64,000 nt of DNA. It comes from Amycolatopsis anabasis. GTDB lineage: Bacteria > Actinomycetota > Actinomycetes > Mycobacteriales > Pseudonocardiaceae. Under the pieces are notes generated by a model. The model was not told the origin of the DNA and searched no databases. It saw nothing but the letters and a program-made list of their open reading frames with translations. Each line of letters starts with the position of its first letter. The first letter of the stretch is position 1. The DNA is taken from positions 1-64,000 of the forward strand of contig NZ_VTHK01000029.1 in the NCBI RefSeq assembly GCF_009765355.1. Direction: 5' to 3'. The translations under genes were made by a program, and so were the position numbers. Positions 63,532-64,000 of the stretch are shown piece after piece.

Positions 63532-64000
63532 TCAACGGATCCCGGCGCGGCGCAGGCGCCGGCCGAGTTCGGCGGTGGTCTCCGCGAGCAGCTCGCCGAC
63601 GCGGACCGCCTCGGAGTCGCTGACCTCGGCGGGCATCGAACAGCTCATCGCGTCGGTGCCGGGGATGCGGTACGGGATCACCGCGGCGACGCACCGGACG
63701 CCCGGGGTGCCCTCCTCCGTCTCCGCGGCGAAACCGCGTTCCCGGGTCTCGGCGCATTCGCGGTGCAGCGCGTCCAGCGAGGTGATCGTGTTCGGGGTCA
63801 GGCCGGGGAGCGGATCCGGCAGCAGCTCCGCGATCTCGTCCTGGGTCAGCTCGGCCAGCAGCGCCTTGCCGAGCGCGGTGGCGTGCGCGGGCAGGGTGCG
63901 GCCCACCCGGGAAACCAGGTGGATCGAGCGGCGCGACTCCCGGGTCTCCAGGTACACCACCTCGGCGCCGTTGCGGCGCGCGTAGTGCGCGGTGAACCCG
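63532..64000 (-). CDS. IclR-family transcriptional regulator, effector domain (partial)
   Basis: The window cuts the gene; about 156 C-terminal residues are present. They show the IclR effector domain: VVYLETRESRRSIHLVSRVG, LPAHATALGKALLAEL (the conserved small-molecule site region), RERGFAAETEE and GVRCVAAVIPYR. The N-terminal HTH lies beyond base 64,000. It probably controls the downstream uronate dehydrogenase gene. Confidence 0.87.
   Translation of the reverse strand, partial: GFTAHYARRNGAEVVYLETRESRRSIHLVSRVGRTLPAHATALGKALLAELTQDEIAELLPDPLPGLTPNTITSLDALHRECAETRERGFAAETEEGTPGVRCVAAVIPYRIPGTDAMSCSMPAEVSDSEAVRVGELLAETTAELGRRLRRAGIR

Overview
The window is high-GC actinobacterial DNA (roughly 72-73% G+C by eye, many GTG and TTG starts, strong third-position G/C). 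Gene content and order fit the family Pseudonocardiaceae, most likely Amycolatopsis or a close relative. This assignment is an inference from gene families and synteny; no search was run. No insertion sequence, prophage, CRISPR array or tRNA was seen. The window begins in the 3' end of a 5S rRNA gene.

Bases 1-31,500 are largely core chromosome. From memory they match the Mycobacterium tuberculosis block Rv1691-Rv1713: TPR protein, HAD phosphatase, a 71-residue protein, tlyA, NAD kinase, recN, steA, mctB, pyrG, an ADP-ribose-type NUDIX hydrolase, xerD, parA, scpA, scpB, rluB, cmk and der. Functions covered are ribosome modification, NAD(P) and CTP supply, recombination and chromosome segregation. 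Several items interrupt the block: an EndoQ-like nuclease fused to a UvrD helicase plus aroA (9.1-13.6 kb); a DUF1707/TM2 gene; a ribbon-helix-helix-like partner of ParA; a cassette of two HTH genes and a small Cys/His protein (21.4-23.1 kb); recQ, a mraY outside any division/cell-wall cluster, a small helical protein and a KhtU/KhtT-type antiporter pair (23.2-28.4 kb); and plsC between cmk and der.

Bases 31.5-46 kb are accessory. A FAD monooxygenase is divergent from its probable TetR repressor, with two operator copies between them. A Pls/PosA-type synthetase (adenylation, carrier and three membrane/acyltransferase-like modules) with a hand-derived lysine-like code is followed by an overlapping M1 aminopeptidase. 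This looks like a poly-lysine-type system, and a 22-codon upstream peptide overlaps the synthetase start. A LuxR-type two-component pair with a divergent membrane protein, a P450 between two TetR genes and a ROK regulator follow.

Bases 46-64 kb hold an ABC-F protein behind an attenuator-like leader (leaderless 7-codon peptide plus two hairpins); a decayed spot where two convergent genes are truncated and an ESX-like gene is fused to a lipoprotein gene; two tandem Tat-exported GH95-like proteins; a TetR/secreted lipase pair; a frameshifted ORC/CDC6-like ATPase; a Baeyer-Villiger monooxygenase / diiron-like protein / ferredoxin-reductase operon under a perfect 11-bp-arm operator; a secreted alpha/beta hydrolase; uronate dehydrogenase; and a truncated IclR regulator at the edge.

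Two window-wide patterns stand out. Many genes have a TANNNT-like -10 box ending 7-9 nt before the start codon, which implies leaderless mRNAs and helps choose starts. The 13-bp palindrome GTCCACWGTGGAC occurs five times, each time inside a gene and each time read as Ser-Thr-Val-Asp.
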